Positions 1-7,674 of a stretch of 37,854 bases of DNA are shown here, one piece after another. The DNA lies in assembly GCF_023716925.1 (NCBI RefSeq), contig NZ_JAMQQG010000041.1, forward strand, positions 1 through 37,854. Direction: 5' to 3'. Under the pieces are notes generated by a model. That model was not told where the DNA came from. It saw only the letters and a list, made by a program, of their open reading frames with translations, and did no database searches. Every line of letters begins with the position of its first letter. The stretch's first letter is position 1. The DNA comes from Frankia sp. R82 (GTDB lineage Bacteria > Actinomycetota > Actinomycetes > Frankiales > Frankiaceae). A program made the position numbers and the translations under genes.

Positions 1-842
1 AAACGGCATAACTCAACATCAACAAGAGTGGGACATCAGCCCACGATCACACCCGGTCCAGGCGCGAAAGATCTGGGTCAGTGCCGGCGGGACCAGGGGA
101 CACCTGATGCGGTAATGCCGCAGGGAGCACCCCGCCATGCCCAGGCGTGCCAGTGGGCACTGTAAAAAGAACGGTAACCACGCGACCGACGCGGCCACCC
201 ACCGGTGCCATGTTCCCCGCCGGCATCGCTGCCAGGACAGGGTCTGGCGGTTCGGGCGAAGGTGCGTGTGCGCTGGTCGCGTCCCGCCGACCGGGCGGCC
301 GACCGCACAAGGTCGGCGCGAACAGGCTACTCATTTTCCGGGATTGTTTCGCCGGAGCGCCGTCAGGCCCGTCCGGCCGACACCACCGGCCCGCGGACGG
401 GTGGGCAATGGGTCCGTAGCGCCGTCCGACAGTCACCGAATCGAAAATCGGGTCGATTTACCGAGACGAATGGACTGCACCAGTCCGGCCATCCGACCCA
501 TGACCTGCGTTGATATCCGGGCCCGTCCCCCCACCAAGGGTGCAACGCTTGGATTCTGCCCTGAGGGACGTCCGCGAAGGCGGCGTATCGGCTCGCCCTA
601 CCATCCCCGGGTCACCGGAAAGTGCCAGGTCAGAGCCGCTACAGGACGTCGAGCTGCGGTCCTGGCCGGCGCGTTGTGACGTCGTGGTGAAGACCTGGGG
701 CACTCTCGGGTCATCAGCCCAACGTGTACGTGACAACAATCGCCCGAAGAGGTCCCGGTCGCCACTATCTTCGTCTCACCTGGCCCGCTGTATGGTGCGA
801 ACGACCAGCTATCTGGATAACGTGCCGGGAGCTCCTACGAAA
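1..842. other. Upstream region without a convincing gene
   Basis: Open frames exist on both strands, as expected for G+C-rich DNA, but none has a good ribosome binding site, a recognisable domain or consistent third-position bias. The stretch ends in the leader of the secreted protein that starts at 843. A short inverted repeat (AATCGA / TCGATT) lies around 435-455. I looked for a ydaO-type (c-di-AMP) riboswitch, common ahead of actinobacterial cell-wall genes, and did not recognise one. Confidence 0.5.
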
Positions 843-1811
843 ATGCAACGGACTACGCGCTCTCTCCCGAAAGCGGGCGCCCTGACGATCGGCGCAGCGA
901 CGGCTACGGTCGCCCTGTCGCTGGGCATGGCCGGCATAGCATCGGCGTCCGCACCAGGCCAGGATATCGGCCTCACACCAACACCCACACCCACGGGCAT
1001 TGCGGCCGTGACCGCGACCATGACCCCAGAACAGCAGGACGTGATCCGAGGCCTTGTCGCCTCGGCTGTCGATGAGGCGGGACGGCCTCGGATCGGCATT
1101 CCTCCGGTTGCCACCAGCACTCCCAGTGCCGATGCGGTCAATGCGGCCGGGCCGGTGGGCATCCCTTGTAAGGACGGCCAGCCCGTCAAGGATGGTTCGC
1201 CCTGTCCGACGCCCGCCCCGATCGTGGGGCCCGGTCCGATCGTCGGGCCGATCATCATTCCGTGGCCGATCGTCGGCCCCGTGGTCGTCCCGGGATCCGT
1301 GCCGGTCCCGTGTAAGGACGGCCTGCCGGACAAGGACGGGAAGCCCTGCGCCACTGGTGTGCCGGCCCCGCCCCCCGTCGAGTGCAAGGACAACGTCCCC
1401 ACCAAGGACAACCCCACCTGCGTCGGTGGCATCCCAGGCGGCGGCGTCCCAGGCGGCAGCACTCCCGGCACCGGCATCCCAGGCGGTGGCACTCCCGGCG
1501 GCGGCGTTCCCGGTGGCGGCGTCCCAGGCGGCGGCACTCCTGGCGGCGGCGTCCCAGGCGGGGGCGTTCCCGGCGGCGGCGTCCCAGGCGGCGGCGCTCC
1601 CGGCGGCGGTAGCCCGCAGCCGGTCTCGGTCGCTGCTCCGCCGGCCGTCGGTGTACCGACTGCCGTAAACGCTGGCAACAGCGGACTGGCCGTGGCCGGA
1701 GACCGGTTCCCGATTATCCCGCTGGGCGCGTTGGGCATCTCGATCGGGGCCGCTGGCGCGCTGTTCGGCATGCAGCGTCGTCGCGCGTCCCTGGCTCACC
1801 GCCGGGGATGA
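843..1811 (+). CDS. Secreted, C-terminally anchored repeat protein (putative sortase substrate)
   Basis: A 322-residue exported protein. Residues 1-37 form a signal peptide: basic start, hydrophobic core and an ASA-type cleavage site. Three modules with the pattern C-K-D-(G/N)-x-P-x-K-D-(G/N)-x-x-C follow, with cysteines at about 109/121, 157/169 and 181/193, always 12 apart, so each could close a disulfide loop. Residues about 195-260 are a Gly/Pro linker of about a dozen pentapeptides of the type VPGGG or TPGGG, 15 bp each. The C-terminus has a VPTAVNAG segment, a hydrophobic helix and a basic tail (MQRRR...HRRG), the architecture of a sortase sorting signal. The ATG at 843 is preferred because GGGAG lies about 11 bases upstream and the signal peptide starts there. 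The stop overlaps the sortase start by 4 bases. No canonical LPxTG is seen, so substrate status is inferred from architecture and coupling. The precise function is unknown. Confidence 0.75.
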   Translation: MQRTTRSLPKAGALTIGAATATVALSLGMAGIASASAPGQDIGLTPTPTPTGIAAVTATMTPEQQDVIRGLVASAVDEAGRPRIGIPPVATSTPSADAVNAAGPVGIPCKDGQPVKDGSPCPTPAPIVGPGPIVGPIIIPWPIVGPVVVPGSVPVPCKDGLPDKDGKPCATGVPAPPPVECKDNVPTKDNPTCVGGIPGGGVPGGSTPGTGIPGGGTPGGGVPGGGVPGGGTPGGGVPGGGVPGGGVPGGGAPGGGSPQPVSVAAPPAVGVPTAVNAGNSGLAVAGDRFPIIPLGALGISIGAAGALFGMQRRRASLAHRRG

Positions 1812-2683
1812 TGCCAGGCGCGCAACGAGCGGACGTCCCAGGACAGCCCGACACCGAGCAGCCCGACACCGAGCAGCCCGACACCGAGCATGTCGAGGTG
1901 GAGGCCGCGGGTACGGCAGTGGCGACGGCCGGGGAGTCGGTGAGCGACAGCGCTCCGGAGCGGGTTTCACCGACGTCCCAGGTGCGCCGGCACCGGACGG
2001 CCCGCAACCGGTGGCTCCGCCTGGGACGACACCTGCTGATCGCCACAGCAGTGCTGTCGGGTGCCGTGGGCGTCACGGGGCTGGCCGGTTGGCTGACCTC
2101 TCGGCCACCCGCGGACGTCGGCTCGTTCGACGCCGGCACATCGGCTACCGGGTCCCCGGGGACGCCTGCGTCCCCGGGGGCCACGGCCGCCGGCCTACCC
2201 AGCAGCCCCCCCGGCCAGGAGGAGCTGGCGGCGCAGCAGGACCTTCGGCCGACGGCACTGGCCGTACCGGACGAACACATCGCCGCACCTGTGGTGACGA
2301 GTCTCGTCGATCGCAGCGGTGCCCTCGAGGTGCCGCTCGATCCGGCGGTCGTCGGCTGGTGGGCGGGAGGCGCGGCCCCGGGCAGCGCCACGGGAACGGT
2401 CGTGCTGGCCGGGCACGTCGACTACAACGGACGCCCCGGCGCCCTGTTCTCCCTGGCGAACCTGCCGCTGGCCAGCCTGATCACCGTGACCAGCGTCGAC
2501 GGCTCCCCGCACACCTATCGGGTCGTCACCCGCCGGCACGTGGCGAAGACCTCGCTGGCCGAGACCGGGGTGTTCCGCACCGACGGACCGCCACGGCTCG
2601 CCCTGATCACCTGCGGCGGCTCGTTCGACCGGACCAGACACAGTTATCGCGACAACGTGATAGTCCTCGCGCTCCCCGCCTGA
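1808..2683 (+). CDS. Class F-type sortase
   Basis: A 291-residue membrane-anchored transpeptidase that would cleave a sorting signal and attach the protein to the cell wall. The N-terminal cytoplasmic part holds three tandem PDTEQ repeats (15 bp each, 1844-1888) and a basic stretch. One transmembrane helix follows at about 75-97 (LLIATAVLSGAVGVTGLAGW), then a variable stalk, then the sortase barrel. The catalytic triad is visible: His in VLAGHVDY, Cys in LITCGGSFD and Arg in HSYRDNVIV. The TCGG...YRDN pattern is typical of actinobacterial class F sortases. An ATGA overlap with the upstream anchored protein implies translational coupling and suggests that protein is its substrate. The second ATG at 1811 is an equally possible start. 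Confidence 0.88.
   Translation: MMPGAQRADVPGQPDTEQPDTEQPDTEHVEVEAAGTAVATAGESVSDSAPERVSPTSQVRRHRTARNRWLRLGRHLLIATAVLSGAVGVTGLAGWLTSRPPADVGSFDAGTSATGSPGTPASPGATAAGLPSSPPGQEELAAQQDLRPTALAVPDEHIAAPVVTSLVDRSGALEVPLDPAVVGWWAGGAAPGSATGTVVLAGHVDYNGRPGALFSLANLPLASLITVTSVDGSPHTYRVVTRRHVAKTSLAETGVFRTDGPPRLALITCGGSFDRTRHSYRDNVIVLALPA
1844..1888 (+). repeat. 15-bp tandem repeat x3 in the sortase gene
   Basis: Three identical consecutive copies of cagcccgacaccgag. They keep the frame and encode PDTEQ repeats in the predicted cytoplasmic N-terminus of the sortase. Confidence 0.95.
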
Positions 2684-2785
2684 GGACTTACCTCGGCGCA
2701 GGTGCTGGGCATGGACCCGTCCGAGCGGCTGCGCGAGGCCTTTCTGCTGGGACAATCGCCTGGTCACGCACCGCGGCGCCGGCGA

Positions 2786-3670
2786 CTACGGAGACTTCCC
2801 GCGCCACCTCGTCCGCATCTGCCTCGCCGACCTGAACCGCTGCCCCTGCCGTCCACGGCGACCGCCCGGCTCGGTGGTCTGGACGACCGGGTCGGCGAGT
2901 TCGCGCTGGTAGGTGGCGAACATCGCGGCGCCGATGCGGGCGTTGCCCAGTGCCGAGGCGTGCAGGCCGTCCGCGGCGAACAGCGCCGGATCGCCGGCGA
3001 ACGCCCGCGAGATCGACGTGCGCATCCGCACCGGAATGCCGCCGGCGGCGAGCACCGCCGGGGTCTGGGCACGTTCCAGCTGCCAGCTCAACAGCCACAC
3101 CACCTGACGCAGCGGCGAGCTCACCGCGGCGATGACGCTGAGGTCCGGCGTGGTGCCGACGAGCACCGGGGACCCGCTGCGACGCAGGTCGGCGACGGCC
3201 GCGCCGAGCTGGCGGGCCGCGAGCACCGCGGGCGTACGAGCCCGGATGTCGTTCACGCCGACGGAGACGACGACGAGATCCGGCGGTGCCGACGTGAGCT
3301 GGGCGACCCGGGTGATCTGCGCGTCGAGGTGCTCGGCCCGCGCACCGTCGGCCGCCGCGCTCACGACCCGCACCTGCCGGCCGGTGGCGGCGATGCTACC
3401 GGCGAGCCAGCCACCGAGGGTGTCGTCGTAGTGGTGCACGCCGGTGCCCTGGGCACTGGAATCACCGAGCATGGCCAGCACGAACGGCGGATGCGCCGGA
3501 CTGCCGTAGAACTCGCGCACCGGCGGCGCCGGGGTGGTCAGCGGTCTGACCTTGCGGTCCGCCGCCGTGCCCTGCACCAGTGCCAGCCGCCACAACCCGA
3601 CACCCGCGCCCACCATGGCGCCGCCACCCGCGGCGCTGGCCGACAGCAGGATTCCGCCCCGTCCGACCAC
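2786..3670 (-). CDS. SGNH/GDSL-family esterase or lipase
   Basis: An SGNH-fold hydrolase, probably acting on esters outside the membrane. Block I is LAMLGDSSAQG with the nucleophile Ser, block III is VVVSVGVNDI with the oxyanion Asn, and block V is ADGLHASALG with the catalytic Asp-x-x-His. The GTG at 3670 is chosen because GGAGGGGG lies about 4-5 bases upstream. It gives 294 residues beginning with a hydrophobic, Gly/Ala-rich signal or anchor segment. A longer frame reaches an ATG near 3771, but it would run across the divergent promoter region. The C-terminus is basic and low in complexity. It is divergent from the FMN reductase at 3829, with a palindrome between them. Confidence 0.82.
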   Translation of the reverse strand: MVGRGGILLSASAAGGGAMVGAGVGLWRLALVQGTAADRKVRPLTTPAPPVREFYGSPAHPPFVLAMLGDSSAQGTGVHHYDDTLGGWLAGSIAATGRQVRVVSAAADGARAEHLDAQITRVAQLTSAPPDLVVVSVGVNDIRARTPAVLAARQLGAAVADLRRSGSPVLVGTTPDLSVIAAVSSPLRQVVWLLSWQLERAQTPAVLAAGGIPVRMRTSISRAFAGDPALFAADGLHASALGNARIGAAMFATYQRELADPVVQTTEPGGRRGRQGQRFRSARQMRTRWRGKSP

Positions 3671-3744
3671 CGTGCCCCCTCCCAGCCCTCCCCCGGCCCC
3701 GGCATGGCGGCATCGTAACCGGGCCGGGTCACGCAGCGCTTGAC

Positions 3745-3760
3745 ATGAAGCCGACTTCAT
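3745..3760. promoter_or_regulatory. Possible operator: inverted repeat ATGAAG-N4-CTTCAT
   Basis: A perfect 6-bp inverted repeat with a 4-bp spacer between the SGNH hydrolase (leftward) and the FMN reductase (rightward). Its position suggests an operator for a dimeric regulator, but no regulator gene is adjacent. Confidence 0.35.
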
Positions 3761-3828
3761 CTTCCAGGCTCGGACCAGCGCCGGACGCCGTGACGGGGTC
3801 CGCACCGATCATCTCGCAGGAGTCTGTG

Positions 3829-4461
3829 GTGGCACACCTCATCGCCCCATCCCCGGCCACGTCCGTGACCGCGCCGCGGACCCGACCGCTGGAGCTGGCT
3901 GTCCTGCTCAGCAGCGTTCGACCAGGACGGCTGGCACCGACGGTGGGCTCCTGGTTCACGGAACTCGCCCGCGGCCGCGACGACGTGCGTCTGCACCTGG
4001 TCGACCCGGCCGCGACGCCGCTGAACCATCCGGGTGCCGACCCGGCCGACCCGGCGGTGGCCGCCGCCCGGACGATGCTCGGCGAGCGCCTCGCGGCAGC
4101 GGACGGCTTCGTCGTGATCACACCGGAGTACAACCACTCCTATCCCGCGGCGCTCAAGCACATCCTCGACTCGTACCGGCAGGAGTGGTTCGCCAAGCCG
4201 GTCGGCTTCGTCTCCTACGGCGGGATGAGCGGTGGGCTGCGGGCCGTCGAGCACCTTCGGGGCGTGTTCGCCGAACTGCATGCCGTGAGCGTGCGGGACG
4301 GGGTGAGCCTGCACGGCGTGCGTCCCGCGGACTTCGCCGCGGGTGGCCGGGTGGTGACCGACCCGCAGATCGCCGCGGCGGCCGCCGCCCTGCTCAACCA
4401 GCTCGCCTGGTGGGGACGCGCCCTGCGCGAGGCCCGCGAGGTGGAGCCCTACGCCGCCTGA
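3829..4461 (+). CDS. NAD(P)H-dependent FMN reductase family protein
   Basis: A flavodoxin-fold flavoprotein of the NADPH-dependent FMN reductase/quinone reductase family. After a short N-terminal extension the first strand and phosphate-binding loop read ELAVLLSSVRPGR. The family signature for the flavin ring site is ITPEYNHSYPAALKHILD, followed by KPVGFVSYGGMSGGLRAVEHLR. The GTG at 3829 is preferred because GCAGGAG is 6 bases upstream; this gives 210 residues, close to the family size. GTG 3826 and an ATG at 3745 are alternatives, but the latter lies inside the palindrome. The physiological electron acceptor cannot be read from the sequence. Confidence 0.85.
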   Translation: MAHLIAPSPATSVTAPRTRPLELAVLLSSVRPGRLAPTVGSWFTELARGRDDVRLHLVDPAATPLNHPGADPADPAVAAARTMLGERLAAADGFVVITPEYNHSYPAALKHILDSYRQEWFAKPVGFVSYGGMSGGLRAVEHLRGVFAELHAVSVRDGVSLHGVRPADFAAGGRVVTDPQIAAAAAALLNQLAWWGRALREAREVEPYAA

Positions 4462-4471
4462 CCCGCACCGG

Positions 4472-5125
4472 TCACCGGACATCCCGGGGCCGGAACTGGA
4501 TGCTGACCCGGGGGCCGACGTGCCGCGCCGTCTTGGGCACGGCGTGATCCCAGGTGCGCTGGCAGCTGCCGCCCATGACGAGCAGGTCACCATGGCCGAA
4601 CTCGAAGCGCAGGGCAGGGCCTCCCCCGCGTGGGCGCAGCAGCAGCGGACGCGGGTTGCCGAGCACCACGATCGCGACCATCGTGTCGAACCGCGCGCCC
4701 CGGCCGATCCGGTCGCCGTGCCAGGCGACGCTGTCCCGCCCGTCGCGATAGAGGCACAGACCGGCGGTGGCGAACGGCTCGCCGAGCTCGTCGTGATAGT
4801 GCTCCTCGAGGGCGCGGCGGGCCTGCCCGAGCACCGGATCGGGCAACGACGCCCCCTCGCCGTACCAGGCGAGCAGGCGGGGCACGGCGACCACCCGGTC
4901 GTACATCGGCCGCTGCTCCGCCCGCCACGGCACCTCGGCCCGTAGCCGATCGAACAGCAGATCGGCGCCCTCGACCCAGCCTCTGCACACGTCCACCCAC
5001 GCTCCGGACGACAGCGGACGGCGGCGCACCGCCGCCCCGAGCGGTCGCAGCGACACCTGCGCGGCGCCGTCCAGCAGAGCGGCATCCAGCAGCGAGGCCT
5101 GGAACGGTGCGACTCCCACGAGCAC
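4472..5125 (-). CDS. alkB: AlkB-type 2-oxoglutarate/Fe(II) DNA repair dioxygenase
   Basis: About 217 residues. The family removes alkyl groups from bases by oxidative demethylation using Fe(II) and 2-oxoglutarate. The iron ligands are visible: His-x-Asp in VAWHGDRIG and the distal His in TWDHAVPKT. The 2-oxoglutarate-binding Arg residues fall in the C-terminal GPRVSIQFRPR. Substrate-side motifs PWRAEQRPMYDRVV and CLYRDGRDSVAWHGD are as in actinobacterial AlkB homologs. The start is uncertain because no ATG or clear ribosome binding site is present. The GTG at 5125 gives the expected length and begins just before the usual FQxSLLD segment. A LexA-like box ends 8 bases upstream of this GTG, which supports a start here on a short or leaderless transcript. 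Confidence 0.85.
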   Translation of the reverse strand: MLVGVAPFQASLLDAALLDGAAQVSLRPLGAAVRRRPLSSGAWVDVCRGWVEGADLLFDRLRAEVPWRAEQRPMYDRVVAVPRLLAWYGEGASLPDPVLGQARRALEEHYHDELGEPFATAGLCLYRDGRDSVAWHGDRIGRGARFDTMVAIVVLGNPRPLLLRPRGGGPALRFEFGHGDLLVMGGSCQRTWDHAVPKTARHVGPRVSIQFRPRDVR

Positions 5126-5132
5126 CAGATTA

Positions 5133-5148
5133 TCAAACAGGCGTTCGA
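5133..5148. promoter_or_regulatory. Putative LexA (SOS) box upstream of the AlkB gene
   Basis: The + strand reads TCAAAC-AGGC-GTTCGA. This matches the mycobacterial SOS consensus TCGAAC-N4-GTTCGA at 11 of 12 positions. It lies immediately upstream of the GTG of the AlkB-type gene on the minus strand. Identification as LexA-bound is inference from the motif and the DNA-repair function of the gene. Confidence 0.6.
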
Positions 5149-5234
5149 CACAGCGGCGGTCGCGGGCGTGCCCACGCCGCGAGGTGCTCGCCGCGCCCGT
5201 AATGGCCAGCTGCGCTCCGGTGTGAACTACTGGC

Positions 5235-5414
5235 AAGCAGTGCCCCAGCAGCTCCCTGGTATGCGCCGCCTGCGGATGCTCGAAGACCGCCACCGTCGCC
5301 CCGGACTCCACCACCCGGCCGTCCTTCATCACCAGCACCTCGTCGAGGGCGGACACCGGTTCGTCGCACACCAGCACCTCAGGACGGGCGGCGAGGGCCC
5401 GGGCTATGGTCGGG
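5235..5414 (-). pseudogene. Remnant of a peptide-type ABC transporter ATPase
   Basis: A decayed fragment in one frame reading ...IARALAARPEVLVCDEPVSALD directly followed by EVLVMKDGRVVESG and VFEHPQAAHTRELL. The first part is the Walker B/D-loop region and the second is the C-terminal end of an oligopeptide-type ATPase. The roughly 40 residues that normally separate them, including the H-loop, are deleted. The N-terminal half (Walker A, signature motif) is also absent, so the product cannot be an active ATPase. It lies between the AlkB and MFS genes and runs into the pentanucleotide repeat at 5411. Confidence 0.75.
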
Positions 5415-5430
5415 TCGGGTCGGGTCGGGT
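5411..5430. repeat. Pentanucleotide repeat (CGGGT)x4
   Basis: Four tandem CGGGT units at the junction between the ABC ATPase remnant and the stop codon of the MFS gene. The period is not a multiple of three, so slippage here would change any frame crossing it. Confidence 0.85.
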
Positions 5431-7037
5431 CACCGGCGCTCAGGTGTCCAGGGGGGAGCTCCGGCCGCATCGCCCTCCCTGGTCGCCGACTGGTCCGGAA
5501 CGGACCGCTCGGAACCGTCCCGGCCGGCCGGATCCCCGCCGAAGCCCCCGACCGCGCCACCGCTACCCGCCAGGGACGGGGCGTCTCCCAACCGGATCGG
5601 CCGGGTGACCAGCACCAGCAGGAAGATGAAGCCGACCATGATCGCGCCGAGGACGAAGGCTCGCGCGATACCGTGCGCCAGGACGTAGCGGGCCACGTCG
5701 GCGGGAGACAGACCGGCCGGCGCATCGTCGCGGGCGTGCCGGCTGGCCGTGCCGAAAACGGTGACCAGCACGGCGACTCCCAGCGCGCCGCCGACCTGCT
5801 GGACGGTGACCATCATGCTCGCCGCCGAGCCGGACAGCCGCGGCTCCACGCCCGCGACCAGACTGACGCTCAGTGGCACGAACAGCAGCCCAAGGCCGAA
5901 GCCGAACATCAACAGTGGGCCGACCATGACCGACAGGTAGCTGCTGTCCACGGAGACCTGGGTCAGCCACACCATGCCACCGGTGGCGAGCGCGGAGCCC
6001 ACCAGCATGAGCGGCTTCGGACCGAACCGGGGAAGCAGCTTCGAGGTGCGCGACGCCGAGACCAGGATGCCCAGCGACAGCGGAAGGAAGGCCAGCCCGG
6101 CCCGCAGCGCGCTGAAACCGAGGATCTCCTGCAGAACCTGGGTTCCGAAGAAGAACATGCTCAACATGCTTCCCGTCAGCAGCAGCATCATCAGGTAGGT
6201 CCGTACCCGCGCGAGTTCGGTGATCAGGGGCAGCGGCACGACCGGCTGCACGGCACGCGACTCGATGGCCACGAACGCAGCCAGGGCCGCGACCGCGAGA
6301 CCGAAGGCGATGATCGTCTGGCTGTCACTCCATCCGTCCGACGATGCTCGCAGGAAGCCGTACACCAGTGACGCGAGGCCTACGACGGAGGCCAGCGCCC
6401 CGGCGGCGTCGAACCGGCCCTCGTTGCGCTCCGGCGTCCGCAGGACCCGGGGCGCCAGCAGCACGATGGCGAGCCCGAAGGGGATGTTGATGAACATGAC
6501 CCACCGCCAGGACAGCCAGGTGGTGAGCATGCCGCCGAGGATCAGCCCGATCGAGCCGCCCACGCCGGACACCGCGGCCCAGGCGCCCATCGCCCGGGTG
6601 CGGGCCGGGCCCGCCGGAAAGTTCGCCGCGATGAGTGCCAGCGCGTTCGGGGAGGCGGACGCGGCCCCGACACCCTGGCCGACCCGGGCGACCACCAGCA
6701 TCCACGGCTCGGTGGCCAGGCCGCCGAGCAGCGAGGCGAGGGTGAACAACGAGATCCCGCCCAGCAGCGTGTTGCGGCGGCCGAGGATGTCGCCGGTGCG
6801 CCCGCCGAGCAGCAGCAGCCCACCGTAGGTGAGCGTGTAGGCGTTGAGCACCCAGGCCAGGTTCGTCGTCGAGAAGTCGAGGGTGTCCTGGATCTTCGGT
6901 AGGGCCACGTTCACGATCGTGATGTCCAGGACAAGCATCAGCTGGGTGGCGACGATCGTGAGCAGCGCCAGACGAGCCTGCCTGGCCTCGCGGGGCGACG
7001 GCCCGTCGGTGGTCTCGCCCTGGGGCGACGAGGACAT
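5430..7037 (-). CDS. MFS drug exporter, DHA2 (14-helix, EmrB/QacA) family
   Basis: A 535-residue inner-membrane proton antiporter, the normal length for the 14-helix DHA2 group. Helix 1 has VATQLMLVLDITIVNVALP with the membrane-embedded Asp typical of the family. Motif A between helices 2 and 3 reads GGRTGDILGRRNTLL. The antiporter region in helix 5 and the following loop read GGMLTTWLSWRWVMFINIPFG. The last 45 residues are hydrophilic and Gly/Asp-rich. The ATG at 7037 follows GGGAGG with a 5-base spacing. A 24-bp palindrome 17 bases upstream probably controls it. Likely substrates are hydrophobic drugs or a metabolite; the sequence does not say which. Confidence 0.92.
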   Translation of the reverse strand: MSSSPQGETTDGPSPREARQARLALLTIVATQLMLVLDITIVNVALPKIQDTLDFSTTNLAWVLNAYTLTYGGLLLLGGRTGDILGRRNTLLGGISLFTLASLLGGLATEPWMLVVARVGQGVGAASASPNALALIAANFPAGPARTRAMGAWAAVSGVGGSIGLILGGMLTTWLSWRWVMFINIPFGLAIVLLAPRVLRTPERNEGRFDAAGALASVVGLASLVYGFLRASSDGWSDSQTIIAFGLAVAALAAFVAIESRAVQPVVPLPLITELARVRTYLMMLLLTGSMLSMFFFGTQVLQEILGFSALRAGLAFLPLSLGILVSASRTSKLLPRFGPKPLMLVGSALATGGMVWLTQVSVDSSYLSVMVGPLLMFGFGLGLLFVPLSVSLVAGVEPRLSGSAASMMVTVQQVGGALGVAVLVTVFGTASRHARDDAPAGLSPADVARYVLAHGIARAFVLGAIMVGFIFLLVLVTRPIRLGDAPSLAGSGGAVGGFGGDPAGRDGSERSVPDQSATREGDAAGAPPWTPERR

Positions 7038-7053
7038 GGAGGCCTCCCGGCCG

Positions 7054-7077
7054 TTAGGGAACTTTTAAGTACCCTAA
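7054..7077. promoter_or_regulatory. Palindromic operator upstream of the MFS exporter
   Basis: A 24-bp near-perfect palindrome with outer arms TTAGGG / CCCTAA and inner arms ACTT / AAGT around an AT-rich centre. Only the bases next to the outer arms break the symmetry. Its size and its position 17 bp ahead of the exporter start fit a TetR- or MarR-type repressor site. No regulator gene is adjacent; the nearest is the TetR gene at 8712. Confidence 0.6.
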
Positions 7078-7122
7078 TGCATCGGGGGTCTGGGGGGCAG
7101 CAGCCTGGCCGGCTGCCAGTGG

Positions 7123-7332
7123 TCAGATCGGGCCCGCAGGTGTTACCAGCCGGGCGTCCTCGACCCGGATGGACAGGATGGAGTGGTACAGCTCCTGCGG
7201 CGCCAGCATCAGCTGACGGTGGAGCTTCTCCCAGGTCGGATGCTCGGTCGTCAGGCCGTACAGCAGACCGACGATCTCGCGGTGCCGTTCGTCAACGGTA
7301 AGATCACCCTTGACCGAACCCTCGGCGGCCAA
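7123..7332 (-). pseudogene. Unrecognised coding fragment on the minus strand
   Basis: Up to 69 residues with strong third-position G/C, e.g. HREIVGLLYGLTTEHPTWEK and LMLAPQELYHSILSIRVEDA. This looks like genuine coding sequence, but I do not recognise the family. The only start at the upstream edge is a TTG without a ribosome binding site, and the frame runs into the acyltransferase remnant on the other strand. It is most likely the 3' end of a truncated gene; a small intact protein is possible. Confidence 0.35.
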
Positions 7333-7674
7333 CGCGTTGTGCTGTCCGTCGTACTACGCGACCTGCACCGCACTACGATCGAGAACGTGCAGCAGCAGAG
7401 GCGCAAGTTCGCGCAGGCGGCTCGGCTGCTGCCGAAACGGGGGTTCGTCATGGGTACCTTCGCGGTCACCTCCCTCGGCCATCGCGCGGCGGACGGGTTC
7501 CACTCGGTCGGCGGCACCACGATCACCCTGGGCATCGGCCGTGTGCTGGACCGCCCGGTGGTACGTGCCGGCGTGGTCGGGGCAGCCCCGCTCATGCGCC
7601 TGAACCTCGCCTTCGACCACCGGGTGATCGACGGCGCCGAGGCCGTCCGCCCGGCCGAGGTGAACCTGCGATGA
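7282..7674 (+). pseudogene. Remnant of a 2-oxoacid dehydrogenase (E2)-type acyltransferase
   Basis: About 130 residues of the chloramphenicol-acetyltransferase-like E2 catalytic fold. Recognisable segments are KITLDRTLGGQRVVLSVVLR, then GTFAVTSLGHRAADGFHSVG, then the active-site motif FDHRVIDGAEA (H-x-x-x-D-G). The N-terminal half of the fold is missing. The segment between VQQQRRKF and MGTFAVTSLG looks shortened, and the tail after the active site is cut to VRPAEVNLR. An inactive remnant is most likely, although the frame stays open and its stop overlaps the ATG of the next gene by 4 bases. If the frame is translated, GTG or ATG starts further upstream (e.g. 7183) would read through antisense sequence. 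Confidence 0.6.

Noticed and set aside
690-842. c-di-AMP (ydaO) riboswitch ahead of the secreted repeat protein
   Set aside because: The conserved motifs of that riboswitch were not found in the leader.
765-1970. Long minus-strand frames opposite the Gly/Pro repeat protein
   Set aside because: They mirror the repeats of the + strand gene; no ribosome binding site, and the + gene has a signal peptide and anchor.
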